Shown: positions 22,440 to 35,126, numbered from the stretch's first letter. The stretch: 64,000 nt of DNA from Kryptolebias marmoratus (GCF_001649575.2 NC_051436.1:10245154-10309153), one strand, 5' to 3'. Notes: generated by a model from the sequence alone, not told the origin. A program made the numbers and translations.

Positions 22440-22765
22440 AGAAAAATCATGAAATTTTGATCATGGTGCCCAGAATTCAGTCAGCTTTGTAATGATGTGA
22501 GATTTACCTGTATAAGAAGAGTGAAGAAAACCAAGCTCAAAAGACATCTTAAAGCTGCTGCCAATGGCTCATTGCGGTCATCGTGGCAAACACACACCTG
22601 TGTCTGTCCCTCCCTCACAGGTTCAGGGGAGGCTGACAGAAACAGACTGAAAAGTAAGCCTCAAACAAATGGCTGCTGTGTGGAAAAACGCAAGTCGGAT
22701 CTTAAAAGTACCTTAACCTCGAGTGACAGAAGACTGATGAACTGTATGTTTTTATGATTCCATGG
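22440..22765 (+). repeat. Interspersed repeat (family of 5.5 kb), copy
   Basis: Shares CTGTATAAGAAGAGTGAAGA, AAAAGTAAGCCTCA-ACAAA and GATCTTAAAAGT blocks with the copy at 24.85-25.26 kb. Unknown class. Confidence 0.5.
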
Positions 22766-22853
22766 CAGTGGGGCCCAATCCTCGTCCTGTAGGGTTCCTA
22801 TCCTGCATCCTTTAGTTGTTTCATGTTCCACAGAAGCTTGTTAATCACTCCAC
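22766..22853. mobile_element. hAT-type MITE fragment
   Basis: CAGTGGGGCCCAATCCTCGT head and CACAGAAGCTTGTTAATCACTC block of the same palindromic MITE family as at 20495, 31670 and 54987. Only one arm is present. Confidence 0.5.
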
Positions 22854-22857
22854 CCAA

Positions 22858-23117
22858 CAATCCATCCATCCATCCATCCATCCATCTTCCGTTTATCCAG
22901 GGTCGGGTCGCAGGGGCAGCAGCCTAAGCAGAGAGGCCCAGACTTCCCTCTCCGCAGCCACTTGGTTCAGCTCCTCCGGGGGAATACCAAGACATTCCCA
23001 GGCCAGCTGAGAAACATAGTCCCTCCAGCGTGTCCTGAGTCTTCCTCTGGGCCTCCTCCCGGCGGGACGTGGCCGGAACACCTCACCAGGGAGGCGCCCA
23101 GGAGGCATCCCTAACAT
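22858..23117 (-). mobile_element. L2/CR1-type LINE 3' end with (ATGG)n tail
   Basis: On the minus strand about 74 codons are open and read like the end of a teleost L2-type ORF2 (RGRPRTRW-like, LAWECLGIPPEEL, WASLLRLLPLRPDPG). They are followed by a tandem ATGG tail (22858-22886 on the plus strand). 5' truncated, as usual for target-primed insertions. Confidence 0.75.
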
Positions 23118-23330
23118 GGGTATGGCATTTTTGAGAAAGAGTTGTTTTATAAGGTTTAAACAAACTTTATAAAAGAAGCCCTGGTTTGAGTAGCCACAAG
23201 TCTAGCCTGGAGGAAGCCTTCTGCCTCTTTTTTTGCCCTCTGATGTCACAGCTTATAAGGTGCTAATATAACCAGATTATCCCTTTACACAGAAAAACAA
23301 CAACAAGAAGGCGTACTCTGATACAGAAGT

Positions 23331-23716
23331 TGGGTCATGATTTTGGTTAGTAGTTTTGTGGTTGATTGCTGTGTCTCATTGCCATTGATCCTTGGTTCCC
23401 TCAGTTATTCTTTCCTTTAGTTCATCATTCACACCTGCTCCTCGTCTTCATCAGCCCCAGCTCTCAGCACTTAGTTCATCCTCCTTGCCTACCTATAGTC
23501 CCAGCTCTCACTCCGTCTTCAGTCGGTCATCCTGTTAGTTTACTGCTTCGTCTCCCTGCCGCCATCCTTAGTGTTTTTGTATTTGCTGCAGCCCTTTATT
23601 TTGTGTCTCAGTTTCCTTTCCAGCTGCCTCTGGTATCAGCTCTTTGTTTATTATCATTAGCTCCTTCTCTTATCTTCGGGTCCTCGTGAAGTCTGCATCC
23701 TTGGGTCCTATTAACA
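23331..23716 (+). mobile_element. LTR-like element (family L2)
   Basis: Begins near TCATGATTTTGG and ends near GGGTCCTATTAACA. It contains GAAGTCTGCATCCTTGGGTCC, the counterpart of the block at 17670-17700. C/T-rich body without an ORF of known type. Ends not sharply defined. Confidence 0.45.
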
Positions 23717-24839
23717 CAGAACGGCACAAAGTTAGGTACTGGAGTGACATTTACTGGATTTAAAATGAGTGAAAAAGCAGCCAAAGTCCAAAGAAAACCT
23801 TTGAAAGACCTTCAGAAACAAAGTATAGATGAAAACCACTTCAGATGATCACAAAGTTTGGCTCTTTAGAAACACATGAGGGGTAAACACAGTAGTGGAT
23901 GTGCTGTTTTTTTTTCCTTTCTATTAGCTGCAACATAAATTTTTAAACAGTTTTTAGGTCATTAAAAGAATCTGAGCGTGTTTATAGTTTTGGGAGCTGC
24001 AGCTCACAGATACACACTTAGACTTTTTACTGTAGGCGCAATGAACAACCTGCAACTGCCGGCGCACAACTATGAGTTCATCAAGATAAAGTAAATTGAT
24101 CTTTTCAGTTCCTGATGCTTCACACGGAACAACAAGCCTGAAGCTAGTATGAATTTTGTAACACGTCACTGCTAAACAACTGCGGCTTTGTTTGACGTGA
24201 CTTTAGATCTTTTTTTTTTTTTTTTTAAAAAAAGAAAGAAATCCTGACGCACTCGGAGCTAGGTATTTAATTGGCGTCTTCACAAAGCTTCACGACAGGT
24301 CATGGATTTCCGACGGACGAGCACACTGGGTTCAAAGAACGACGGCGCCGTTCCGTTCAATTATCCGAAAGACCCGAAAATTACATCTGTTGAATAAATA
24401 ATTGCTGCTTGCAAATCAGACTGTCTGCTTTGCTTTGTCAGCTCCGTACTTGCGTGTCAGAAAACAAATTCAAATGACTCCGTCGGCCTTAATTATTCAT
24501 GCAAGGTCATTTTCCCCCTCTCTGCTTTTTGCACCTCGTGACTCTGCCTTCACAGGACTCTGAGGAAATAAAGACTAAATATCATAAATTATGTAGGAAC
24601 CATAAAGAAGTAAAAAAAATAAAAAAATAAAACACATCCAGACCAGAGAGGAAATTTCATCCCTTAAGTGCTTTAATATTTCTTTGTAAAAACAAACTTA
24701 TTACTGCCGGCTCAGATAAAAGTAGCTCTTGCACGTCAGTGCGAGTCCACTCGTTATCGTCTGCTGTTTAATTACTCAACCTGTGTCTTTTCCTGACCCT
24801 TTATGTTTATCTGGTTAATGAGGCAAGCTAGAAGAAGAA

Positions 24840-25560
24840 AGTTTGCAGGGTGCAAAAAATCCAGCTTCGTAATGATCTGAGCGAAGAAGAAAAAAATGTC
24901 CACGTTTAAATGTTTAAACTGTATAAGACGTGTGAAGAGAGCCACGATCGAAAGAAACATCACAGAGGCTCAGTAGGAGGAGAGAGACAAGTGTGTGGGG
25001 TTACCATGGTGACCCTGACTGACCACGTTCATGAGAGGCAGACAAAAAAAAAACCCTGCAGACTAAAAGGTAAGCCTCACACAAACAGCAGCTGTGCAAA
25101 AACTAAAATTAGAATCTTAAAAGTTCTTGAACAGAAAGTGGCAGAAGACTCTGATGGTCCCTTAGGTGAATTTTTATGTCTTTACAGTATTTTATGTGGG
25201 AGATATGACAAATTAAAAAGACCCTTCCCTTCTAGTTATGAAGAGAATATTTTGATCTGAAATATAACCGAGGCCTGTTGAGTTTGGGCGTGCAGTCTCT
25301 GCCTTCTTGGACGGGTTGAGAGAAAACCGTAGGCCTTAAAGCAACGAGGGACACACTGGGTGAAAGAAGACAAAAATGTCCACGTTTTGGTGTATAATTT
25401 GAATGTGTACTAAAAATGCTCTGGGCGCAAGAAGAGTGTTTGCAAAAGATTCAAACCTTTCAGACAGTTTAAAAAGTGTGTCAGCTGAAGGTTCTGTTGA
25501 AAAATCTTTGAAAAATCATGAAACTTAAACATGGATTGTGCAAAAACCGTAAGAGATATC
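24840..25560 (+). repeat. Interspersed repeat (family of 5.5 kb), longer copy
   Basis: Matches 22440-22765 in its first half. In its second half it matches 5910-5960 (GACACACTGGGTGAAAGAAG and ACGTTT blocks). Function and class unknown. Confidence 0.45.
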
Positions 25561-26734
25561 GAAACACCAGTTCAGACATGTGAAGTCCGCCTTTCAGTGA
25601 CTAATTTAAACTTTGAACGATGTTTCTGCTGGGAGGTATGACTAAGGTATTGAACTCCAAACAGGGCTGAGTTTTTACATGTTTCACCAACATCTCATTG
25701 AATTCCATTTTTTTTTTAAATTTCTTGCAGTTTTTGGCCGTTTTTGGCAGGTTTCGCCTACGTCCTGCGACGTGCTGCTCCCAAAAGTCGTACCGCACTG
25801 TTCTTGATTGGGCCACATGTTTAGTAGAAATTCGTATGTTTTATTTCAAAACTGTTTGACGAGATATATGACAGCGGTTCCTACAGTTAACATTTAGAGC
25901 CAGTCAGACCAATGAACTTTGTTCCCAAATACAAGTTACTTAATTCAAAGAACTATTTGTGTTTAGAAAAAGAAAAATCCAAATTTAACACTTTCAATAA
26001 AGCATCCACAGCAGGTAATACTGCAGAAAAAAAAAACCTTTCCGAGCCCCTTCAGTTTACCACTGTGGCTTAAAATTAGGTTGAACATTTGTAAACAGAG
26101 CCGATAATGCACGTCAGATCGTGTTTTTCATGTTTTGTCTGAAATCCCTTATTTGTCAGTTGACTTTGCTTGGTTTGGGTTAATCGCTTCAACGGCCGAA
26201 GTGTCTGGCTCCACCGCGGTTACTTAACCCACACCGTCCGGGCGCTCGCGGGCTCGTAGTTTCTAAGTAAACCCCGTCCACAAATAGCAGCTGATTTGTT
26301 TATCTGTCGGAAGTGATTTGTTGCGAATGGTCAAAGCCCGCAGGGTTTAGCAGCATTTCCAAACGCCAACCCAATAAACTCCAGTCGCTGACCTTTTTTT
26401 GTTCTGGTCGTTGGCCTTGTTCAGCCCAACTCGATTATTGCCTCTAATGTCTCACAAAAACACACAAAGAGGCTCCTGCAGTCACTGCCCACGAGGCATC
26501 TGAGGAGGAAACGCCTTAATCTTGTTTTTTGTTGTTGTTGTTGTTTTTTTTTTTTTTTTCTAAGCAGCCTTCATTGTCACTGAGCTACTGCCGGTCAGTT
26601 CGGCTCTCAGGGTTTCTGTTATTGTTTCACTTTTACTGATGATGGAGCCCAAAAGTTTGCAATAATAGTTACATTAAGATTTCAGCCTATAGTCCAGGGT
26701 TACAGGTGGTCGGAAGGGTTTAAAGGTTTTTTTT
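25561..26734. other. Intergenic, largely unassigned
   Basis: Contains one arm of the family B MITE near 25940-26030 (CACAGCAGGTAATACTGC) and a T-rich run with (TTG)n near 26530. Nothing else recognised. Confidence 0.35.
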
Positions 26735-27418
26735 GTAATTATCTCCACCAAGGAGGTCATGTCTTCAGTAGCATCTGTCTGCCTGCGTACAAGATTACTC
26801 AATAAGTTATGGGTTAAGGTTAGGGATCTTCATGAAATTTCCAGGAAACGCCAAACAGGGTACAAGGAACGAGTGATTACATTTAGGTGGTGAGCCGGTT
26901 AAAGTTTATGGTCAAAGGTCAAGATCACTGATCAGCCCGTGCGCTAACTCTGCAGCTGTATAACAGGAATGTTAAACTCCACAGCTGGACACCTCTTAGG
27001 TTAAGGGTGATCACCATTGATTTCAAGGTCATGGGGATCAAAGGTTGACAGCTGACCTAGTGCTCTAACTCTGCAGCAGTGTGATGTAGGAATGTCAAAC
27101 TGCACATCTGGACACATCATGGGTCAAAGATGATGCCTGTTGATTTCAAGGTTCAGGGGATCAAAGGTCACAGGTAACCCCTTTGTTAAATACTTGTCTC
27201 TGCTCCTACATGTGTCCCTTTTATTTCCTCCACCAAGGAAGTTCTGTTAGCAAAGATCAGGAAAAACTAAAGAACATATTTGGAGGAAATGTTCAGGAAA
27301 TGTTGGGGTTGAAAAAAAAACCCACTGGATCAGATTATGATCCAATTTGCACTATTTTTTAATCACGCTGTGGCCTCAGTGGAGGTTTACGCTCTTGGAG
27401 TGCTTCTAGTTATCTAAT
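26735..27418 (+). repeat. Interspersed repeat C, copy 1, with internal tandem units
   Basis: About 680 bp between CTCCACCAAGGAGGTCATG and GCCTCAGTGGAGGTTTACGC. The middle holds two to three units of about 120 bp, each with CTAACTCTGCAGC, GTCAAACTGCACA-CTGGACAC and TTGATTTCAAGGT. An inverted copy lies at 42662-43320. Confidence 0.65.
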
Positions 27419-28268
27419 AATAATAAATCTATAGTTATCTGTGCAAAAGGGAACGGCAACATAAATGGGAGGTAAGTAAGGTTAACTCATAAAATACTTC
27501 CCATTGAGAACCAAACCACTAAAGTCTAAACTTTAAAAAAACAGACTTTACTCAAGTGTGTAAAACTGCAACAGAAACATTTATTTCTTGGTAGATACAC
27601 GAGAATGTTTTAACGAATCTATTTGAATTTTCTTTCTTGTATGAACAGAAATTCCGTTTCTGTTCAACGATGTGTTGATATTTATTTGCAGCAAAGTACA
27701 TAAAGTGTCTGCAAGCGTCCTCTGGAGTTCAAGATCCTATGGGATCATACATGTGTTGAGGTAAAAATGGTCAACGTTGGATCTGAGCAGAGGTCTGTTT
27801 ATTATTTTACATTATATTTATGTATGAACCTTTTTGCTGAATAGAGTTTATTTTATTACCTGGTATCCTTAAAGTGGAATCAAAGATGATTATTTTGTTG
27901 ATCCTCCTCTGGAGTTTAGGGGATGGTGAGAAAATAAAAAAGCTCATCTGCCTTTGACGGGAGGGGGGGGAATCTTTAGGCTAGTGTGTTCTGGAGGGGG
28001 TCCCAGCTCATCTGCGAGGAGCAGAAATGTGAACTTGGATTGGCTCGTCAAGGCAGAGCCAGATGAGACGCTCGCCACGCACCCAGAAAGCCCTGACATT
28101 TTGGAAATGAGTCACAAGGTTTCAGCCATGTGGGCTGTGAAAACAAACCCGGGGAGCCACTGCTCAGCAAAAACAAAATGTTTGTACGATTATCTCAGTA
28201 AGACGGCACTTGGGTGCAGCTGCTGGAATTATTTGCGCGACGTGTGTCCAGAACACGAATTAAAATGT
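27419..28268. other. Intergenic, nothing recognised
   Basis: AT-rich. An open frame at 27954-28325 runs into the A-rich tandem repeat and has no gene-like features. Confidence 0.35.
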
Positions 28269-28391
28269 ATAAAAAAACAGAATAAAAATGGACAAAACAT
28301 ACAAAAACAGAATCAAAATGGATAAAATGCACAAAAACAGAATAAAAATGGATAAAATGTACAAAAACAGATGAAAAATGGATGCAATGTG
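28269..28391. repeat. 30-bp minisatellite, about four units
   Basis: Four successive units close to AAAAACAGAATAAAAATGGA plus TAAAATGTAC, with a few substitutions per unit. Confidence 0.8.
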
Positions 28392-28471
28392 ATACAAGTC
28401 ACCCCTCAGTCATGATACAGTGCTGCTTTTATTTTCATTTATTTTAGTGTTATACATTTTGTGGTATCAGT

Positions 28472-28755
28472 ATTAAAATTTCAGGCATTTCCAGCAGGGA
28501 TATAATAATATTTTCCCTGGAATTAATGTGCTTCATGAGGCTGATGAATATGAACTGCTCAGAAACAGTTAAGACTGGCATTGCATTAAGACAGCAGCAG
28601 TCCACTTTGGTCTTAGCCTCACTCGGACTAGCCATTTGCTCCTCAACCCGATCAAAACCAAACTATTTTTCCAAACTGACATAGTTTAAATATCTACAAC
28701 AGGTAAGATACTAATCGTTCATAACCTTTCCACAGAATCCTACTTTAAAAGATCT
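28472..28755 (-). mobile_element. Family B MITE-like element, partial
   Basis: Carries the right arm (TATCTACAACAGGTAAGATACT, CATAACCTTTCCACAGAA) and the internal AGGCATTTCCAGCAGGG block of family B. The left arm is missing. Confidence 0.5.
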
Positions 28756-29050
28756 TAACTGTGTAAAGAAAGCTTCTACAATGGCAAAAACCTAAAACTC
28801 TGCCCCCTTGTGGTGGAGGTAAGCTATGTCACTTCCAAAAAAAACCCACCTGCACACATTCGTACTGCAGCCATTAGAGAAACTTATTAACAAACCGTGG
28901 AACTTAATAATGATGGTTATTTGTACGATTAGTACTATGTTTTTTATCTTTAAGGGTGAACAGTAAAAATTAAAACCAAAAAATTTATATATGTAATGTT
29001 TACATCCTGCTTTTAGGAGAAACATGTTTGTTGATCTGAAAACAGAGAAG

Positions 29051-29470
29051 TATCAAGTTGAGGTAGTAGAAGGAGGTTGGACCCAGAACGCAGGCAACAC
29101 GAGGAGCCCGGGCAACTAAAATACTTCTATTAAAGCAAACTCATAAATAGTAAATCTCAAAAAACTGTGAGGAATCACAACAACAACAACCAGACAATGC
29201 TTCACCGATGAGGCACCGACCAGAAACTGAATATAAAGGCTGGGCTGACGGGGAAGTGGAAACAGGTGAGTAATTACGAACTGGAGACAGGTGTAGATGG
29301 GAGCGGTAGACTGACGAGGAAAAATCACAGAGGAGATGAACTGAGGGAGGGTGAAGGAACGCTGAGGGCACGGGGAGCAGAACTACACAAAACACACGTT
29401 ACAAAGAAACACGAGAAACAAACGGCGACACAAGAAAACAGAAAAGAAACCAAACACCCAGATCCTGACA
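29051..29470 (-). mobile_element. Solo-LTR-like element, family L1, copy 3
   Basis: Left end decayed (TATCAAGTTGAGG), right end intact (ATCCTGACA). Flanks AGAAG/AAAAG differ at one of five positions. Shares the ACCCAGAACGCAG, GTGGAAACAGGTGAGTAATTACGA and AGATGGGAGCGG blocks with the family. Confidence 0.6.
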
Positions 29471-30084
29471 AAAAGAGGTGCATGTGAGCGTACAGGTAAT
29501 TAAAATTGAAATTAAAGTAAAGAACATTATACAGAGTTGCTCAAACATTATTAGTACGCAGTGTTGTGCAGAACACCACAATTATACCCGGCTGAGTGGA
29601 TTAGATTTTAACAGTTCAGAGGTTCCCCCTTTTTTTTATTTTTATTTTTTTAAAGCGCAGTTTGTTCAAACTAAAGCCTAATAAACGCCTCTGAGATCCG
29701 CCTGCTCCTCTCCGTTTCCCCCTCGCTCGCAGACAAGAGGACGAGTGGGAGTTGTCGCAGCATGTCACCTCAAACAGATTTGCACGGCGGACCTACGCAT
29801 CAGCGCGGCACCTCTTCCCATCTGTAATGAATGCTCTTATGAACAATTGTTTCACGTATATTTCTGATGCAGGGTTTCACTGAGAGGATCAGCTCGGCTC
29901 GCTCATCAAGGTTAATTGGTAGTTCAACTTAAAGTAGGTGGAACGATGGCAAATAGAAAAAATGCAGAGGACAGGACACATCATACTAAATCATAGTCAT
30001 GATTAGTTGTCAGTGCAGATATAAAATTTGAGCATATCAAACATTCAAGGCCTAGTATTCCTTGTAGAGATGCTTATCTTTTTA
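29471..30084. other. Intergenic, nothing recognised
   Basis: Single-copy-looking sequence with a GC-richer patch near 29700-29830. No coding or repeat signal that I can name. Confidence 0.3.
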
Positions 30085-30815
30085 ACCTTTTGTGCCAGAT
30101 TATCTTATGTTAGGAAATTTAAGGAGTTACAGCCACTTTGGTTAGACTTTGAAAATGTAAGGTTCAATTTGAAAAATGGTATCGCAAGATCATGTGCAAC
30201 CTATTAGAGCTCAGAGTATGTGTTGTGAATGACTCCCAGCTACCACCACACCAAATTTTAGCTCAATATCTGTAAAACTGACCGAGTTCTAGCTATTTTT
30301 GTGTTTCCCAAAGTCAGTTGGCTATGGCGGCCATCTTGATTTAGATTGACTCCAAAAGTTAATGATGTATAGATGTGCACCCAATGATTAATTTCTGTGA
30401 GTTTCATCTAAATCTATCCAGTGATTCATGAGATATTTTGCTAACAGACAAACAGACTTGACTCCGGTAGGTAATAGCCAAATTTTAAGCACAGATCTCA
30501 CATATTGTGTAGTGCTCAAAGTATGTGTAGGGGGTGAGTCTCAGTTACTACCACGCCAAATTCTAGCTTAATCGCTGTAAAACTGACTGAGTTACGCCCT
30601 TTTTTGAGCTGGCAAAGAATGGTTAGTTGTGATGGCCATCTTGAATCAGGTCAACTCCAAAAGTTAATTAGTTGTAGACGTACATCCACCGATTACTTTT
30701 TGAAAGTTTTGTTAAGATGCGCTCAGTGATTCACGAGATTTTTTGCTAACAGACAAACGCAAACACGCAGGCAAAAACAAAAAGCATCGTCGCCCACCTT
30801 TCGCCTTTATAGTAA
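30085..30815 (+). repeat. Interspersed repeat family A, double-unit copy
   Basis: Two tandem units of about 330 bp. Each has a CTACCACACCAAATTTTAGCT-type start, a GGCGGCCATCTTGA block, AAAGTTAAT-A-TTGTAGA and GATATTTTGCTAACAGACAAAC. It ends in CGCCCACCTTTCGCC, the landmark end of the family. Confidence 0.7.
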
Positions 30816-31534
30816 TTGTAGTATAATGAGCATCTGTCGCGGTGGATACTAACACATTAAAATCAATGTGTGACTGTTTCCAGCCTGTCGTGTGTCAGTG
30901 CAAAAAGCCCACACTGATCCGTCCTCACGCTGTAGTTATTTACACCGCGACCGTTTAACTGATCAGAGCCGTTTTGCAGCTCGAGCTTTGAATGAAAACA
31001 CCTTTCAGCCGCTCGATACTCGTCAAGTGATTGGAGCTTTAACCACGACCTGAGCAGCTTTACCTTTGAGACCATGGAAACAGTTAAAGCTTCCTGATTA
31101 TCAAAAAATAAAAAATAAAAAATGCAGCTTTAGGTAAAAGTCAATAAATAGTTTGCGTGTTTGTTTGTTCATGCAGAGGAGCTACAGGATCTAATGGTGC
31201 AGCAGATCCTCCTTACAAAACAGCAGTGAGTCAGCACCTGACAGGCAAACACGCTGTGATTTTGTGGCGTTTTTTTGTTTTTTGTGTGTGTGTGTGTTTT
31301 TTTTAAAGATTTTTTATTTAGCAGTTTTGCTTTCAGTGTGGAAACGCTGAAAGAGAATACAAATGAATCATGCAGTGTGGATCATTATGGGCTGCCTTGG
31401 GACGGTGACATAATTTGTAGCTGGTAAAACCACAACGCCGTCAACAGACTGCCTACAGACAAATTCCCTTGATTGCATCGCCACGCTGATTCGGCCGTCT
31501 CAGACCTCATGATCACGATTTCATTAAAAGGCAT
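30816..31534. other. Intergenic, nothing recognised
   Basis: AT-rich with a short (TG)n near 31285. No gene or repeat family assigned. Confidence 0.3.
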
Positions 31535-31935
31535 CCTTCAGGTCCGTTGAAGTGGTGTTCTGTGGAAGAAGCTACGAACAGTAAACATCTCACCTGTTGT
31601 AGATAGCTCTTTGAAGGACCCCAGCTTGGAGATTTGGAGTTTATTTCTGACCGTTTTGATGAGCCAACGCAGGGGTGGGCAGTCCTGGTCCTGGAGGGCC
31701 ACTACCCTGCAGGTTTTTTCTTGTTTCTCTGCTCCAACACACCTGATTTGAATCAATGGGTGATCAACAGGCTTCTGCAGAACATGAAGAGGTAATTTAA
31801 CCACTGAATCAGGTGTGTTGGAGCAGAGAAACAAGGAAAACAGGCAGGACAGTGGTCCTCGAGGACCAGGATTGCCCACCCCTGAGCTAATGGCTAGTCT
31901 GAGCGAGGGCAAGAACAACTCCAGTCTCAAAAGAT
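31535..31935 (+). mobile_element. Family B MITE-like element interrupted by a hAT MITE
   Basis: Left part 31535-31669 (GTGTTCTGTGGAAG..., CTCACCTGTTGTAGATAGCTC) and continuation at 31885 (AGCTAATGGCTAGTCTGAGCG) match the contiguous sequence of copies at 10.9 and 16.4 kb. The hAT MITE lies exactly between them. Confidence 0.65.
31670..31884. mobile_element. Palindromic hAT-type MITE, copy 2
   Basis: 215 bp, from CAGGGGTGGGCAGTCCTGGT to its inverse GGATTGCCCACCCCTG. The flanking 8-bp duplications AGCCAACG and AGCTAATG differ at two positions. The two halves are inverted copies around CTGCAGAACATGAAG, so the whole transcript would fold into a long hairpin. Confidence 0.85.
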
Positions 31936-32199
31936 TTCTAACTTTTGAGCTGTCGAGACTCCTCTCATTTCCACATTGTGTGCACTTCTTCTATACTTTA
32001 TGCATCGCAGTGTTGGCCGTTTTGCCATCTTTTGCTCAGAGTGTCTGTCGCTGCTTTAGGACTTAAGTTTTTTCAACTCGAACCCTCTCAGAGTGCAGCG
32101 TGTTCACATCCAAGTTTCCATAAACGTCCAATTCTGATCTTAGAATGTGAAGGGTCTTATTTTCCTACATCAACACTGTAGAAGCAGAAATTTTCACCC

Positions 32200-32400
32200 C
32201 TGAGCGACACTTCTGACACTTAGAGGTCAGACATTTTTTCAATACGGCTTTTAGTTTTAGTTTGAGGGTTACTTTCTAGTCTGTATTTCTGTCTGCCTGT
32301 CTCATTAAGAGTGCTGCCAGGATATGTGCTTTTACCATGGTGACCATAATGAGCAGCCGTAACATTTCTTTTGACCTTGGTTTTTTTTTGCTTTTTCTTA
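32200..32400 (-). repeat. Interspersed repeat (family of 5.5 kb), inverted fragment
   Basis: TTTACCATGGTGACCATAATGAG and TCTGTCTGCCTGTCTCATTAA mirror the ACCATGGTGACC and CATGAGAGGCAGACA blocks near 25000. Confidence 0.4.
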
Positions 32401-32412
32401 TACAGTGGCCAC

Positions 32413-32515
32413 CAGTGATTCTCAACTGGTGGGTCGCAACCCAAAGATGGGTCACAGACTTGTTTTCAGTGGGTCGCGGGGCTTCGCCTGAGCAAAAAAC
32501 TGTTAAGAAAAAAAG
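32413..32515. mobile_element. hAT-type MITE fragment (Charlie-like end)
   Basis: Starts CAGTGATTCTCAACTGGTGG and GTCGCAACCC, then CAGTGGGTCGCGGGGCTTCG, the typical end of common vertebrate hAT elements. The other end was not located. Confidence 0.5.
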
Positions 32516-34000
32516 AAATAAAAATCAATGTTCTGATTGTTATGTCAGTTTTATTGTTAAGTAACTACATTAAAACATTTGTTATACATTCAGTGGTTGG
32601 GGTGCTCAGCTAAAGCTACATATTTTGATTCTTTTTGAAACAGTTTCTCTGCAGTTGGACTTTTTTATTTCATGTTTTTTGCGTGAAAACACTGTCTGTT
32701 TAAAAAGGCTGAAGTTACTGAAGTGAAGAGTTCTGGGTTTAATTAAAATGCAGCTAAATAAGGGAAATATTTCTCTCTCTAGCAACACCGCTTGCTGGTT
32801 GTTTTGGTTTATTTTTTATTTTTTAGCGTTGACATGCTGTGATATTCTGTTCTAATATCTTAGTTTCAAACCGCAGTATCTTTTCATTCGATAAATTTGA
32901 AAAGTTTTTCCTCAATTTGTGTTACAGCTTATTAAGGGGTGATGGTGAATCCTGACCAGTGGAGACTCACTGGTTTATACATTAAAATGTCAGTATTTTG
33001 ACTAAAATCTTTTAAGGGTTTATAGGAGAAATAGATTCATAAGCTTTCCAGAGAACCCCTTGTCAAAATATCAGATTTAACCCTTTCATCAGTGCCCGGG
33101 AGTAACATCTTAGGAGAGGTATCTTTTAAACTACCCACGATTGTTTCCCAATTTCATGATTTTATATTTCTGCCCAAATTTACTTTTAAAAAACACAAAA
33201 ATTACAGCCATGCTGGACCCAAACCTGCGTCTTCAAGCCAAAACTGAAAAAACCCCCCAAAAGTTCATTTAACACCATTTTCCTGAGCATATTCTCGCAC
33301 AGACTTTGTTCCTTCAGTTAAAAGACAACAACGCTTGTATAAAAACAATTTTCAAAGAACAGTATGCCTCTTTACTTCAGTCACTGAGCCAATCTGGGCG
33401 AGAGTTTTTGATTTTTGGATTGCTTGAACTCGGGGCGAAATACCTCACACCTCGAGCAGCGCCTGTTCAGGGAAACATGGCAGCGAATGGACGGTGACGT
33501 CGTTATAAAGTAATTATCAGACTTACAGGCATAATTAAGACAGCAGTGTGCAGCAGGAGTCACTTACCCTGCTCCGAATTCTGTAAGGAGAGAACAACAC
33601 CACGCCGGTGTGTTAAAAAGTAACGCCGCGGGAGCATCAGAAGGGCTCGCTCTGACCCGGAGATCACAACGTTATAATGGCAAAGTTCGGCGGCTGTTTT
33701 CTGATCTGCTTATAAAAAGAGAAATCTGATAACCACAGGCTTCCTGGCTGCCTTGGTAGAGGATTGTTAATGGGCTGAAGAAGAGGACAGGATCAATATG
33801 GTCGTCCCCACTTTGGGCTGAGAAACCATCACCGGGGAGAAGGCTACACTTTCACAAAGAGGCAACCTGCCGTGTGGGGTCCTCTAAGGAGCCTCGATGC
33901 CAGCAGTCATTGGTGAACTCCTGTCCTCATTGGGTTCTGCTAATTAAAGGACTGAAGAGCTGTGAGATTTTATATCCCTTAAAGACACCTGTTGTTATTT
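32516..34000. other. Intergenic, nothing recognised
   Basis: No gene-like frame with splice context and no repeat family assigned. 33420-33700 is GC-richer than its surroundings. Confidence 0.3.
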
Positions 34001-34004
34001 CCTG

Positions 34005-34680
34005 TTCAGGGTCACAGGGAGCTGGTGCCCATCTCGTTGGGTAACGAGTCAGCAGTCGATGAATGAAACAATATAAGATAGCATCTCACTGGGCCGAGGC
34101 CGTTGGGGACATATGGAGATAGGCGTTTTGCGAAGGAATTCGGTGTCTCAAAAAATCTTTCAGGAGCTGAGCCCAGGGCCTTGCCCTCAGGTCGCTAGAA
34201 TTTTGAACATGTTCGAAAAAAAAAACTCCCGAGACAAACCTCCTCTGAAAATAGTCCCAGAGTTGTTGCGAGCATCTGGAGCCCTTCTCAATTCAATGTT
34301 TGCAAATCTAGAGCACTAAAACTGTACTTTTATTTTGTTTTATTTTTTATGTTAAGAATGCACAACCTTTCGGCGAAGAGAGGAGATTGTTTTTGCTAAC
34401 GTGTTACTGTGTGATTCCAAATGAAAATTTATGAATTTTCCTCACATTTTTGTGTCTCCAGTTAGTTCCCAGTTAGCCCAGTGAGATACGAACCTTTAGG
34501 GTGGTCAGTGAGTCTAACATGCATGTTTCTGGATTGTTCTGGACTGTGGGAGGAACCCGGAGTATCTGGATGAAATCCATCCATTAACACGGGGACTTTA
34601 CAAACTCCACACTGAAAGGCCTTAACCGGGAGTCAAACCTGCGATTTCATTGGTGCAAGGTAGCAGAGCCACGCTGTGCG
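34005..34680 (+). repeat. LINE-associated repeat (GGGTCACAGGG / TGGACTGTGGGAGG type), interrupted
   Basis: The left piece GTTCAGGGTCACAGGGAGCT and right piece (34488 on: ACATGCATGTTTCTGGA, GGACTGTGGGAGGAACC, AACTCCACACTGAAAGG) belong to one widespread teleost repeat. The inverse tail occurs at 39694-39873. A TIR element (34083-34487) lies between the pieces. Confidence 0.5.
34083..34487. mobile_element. TIR element D, short copy
   Basis: 13-bp inverted ends ATCTCACTGGGCC and AGCCCAGTGAGAT. The internal block CAGAGTTGTTGCGAGCATCT is shared with the longer element at 49946-50680, which has the same ends. No transposase. Inserted in the LINE-associated repeat. Confidence 0.55.
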
Positions 34681-35126
34681 GTCCAGATGTTGTACAACGT
34701 TTTCAGATTACCCATTTCCCTGCTTGTGTGGATCGTTTCCACATCAGTGCCTTCACAGACTTTAGAAAACACGATGAATGGCGCTCATTCAGACACGAAG
34801 AAACACAAAGCTTTCGTTTAATTGGAAAAGAGACAATTTCAAATATGTTTATATGTGTTTATTCTTTTAACTTTTACTGTCCTTTATTGTTAACTTTCGA
34901 ACAGACAGAAAACAGAAAATGTCATGACGATTTTTTTTCTCCTTTGTCTACTTTCTGTGCTTTTTACTTCGTTATTCACACTGGGAAAAAAAACAATTCA
35001 CCAGCTTTCAGGCTAAATATTTTTACCTTCCTTGTAAAACACTGGGAGATCAGAAGCTGAAAACTAGATCTTCCTTTGCTTCTGACAGAAAACCGTCATT
35101 ATCCATGCAGCGAGAGGTGGTTTGCT

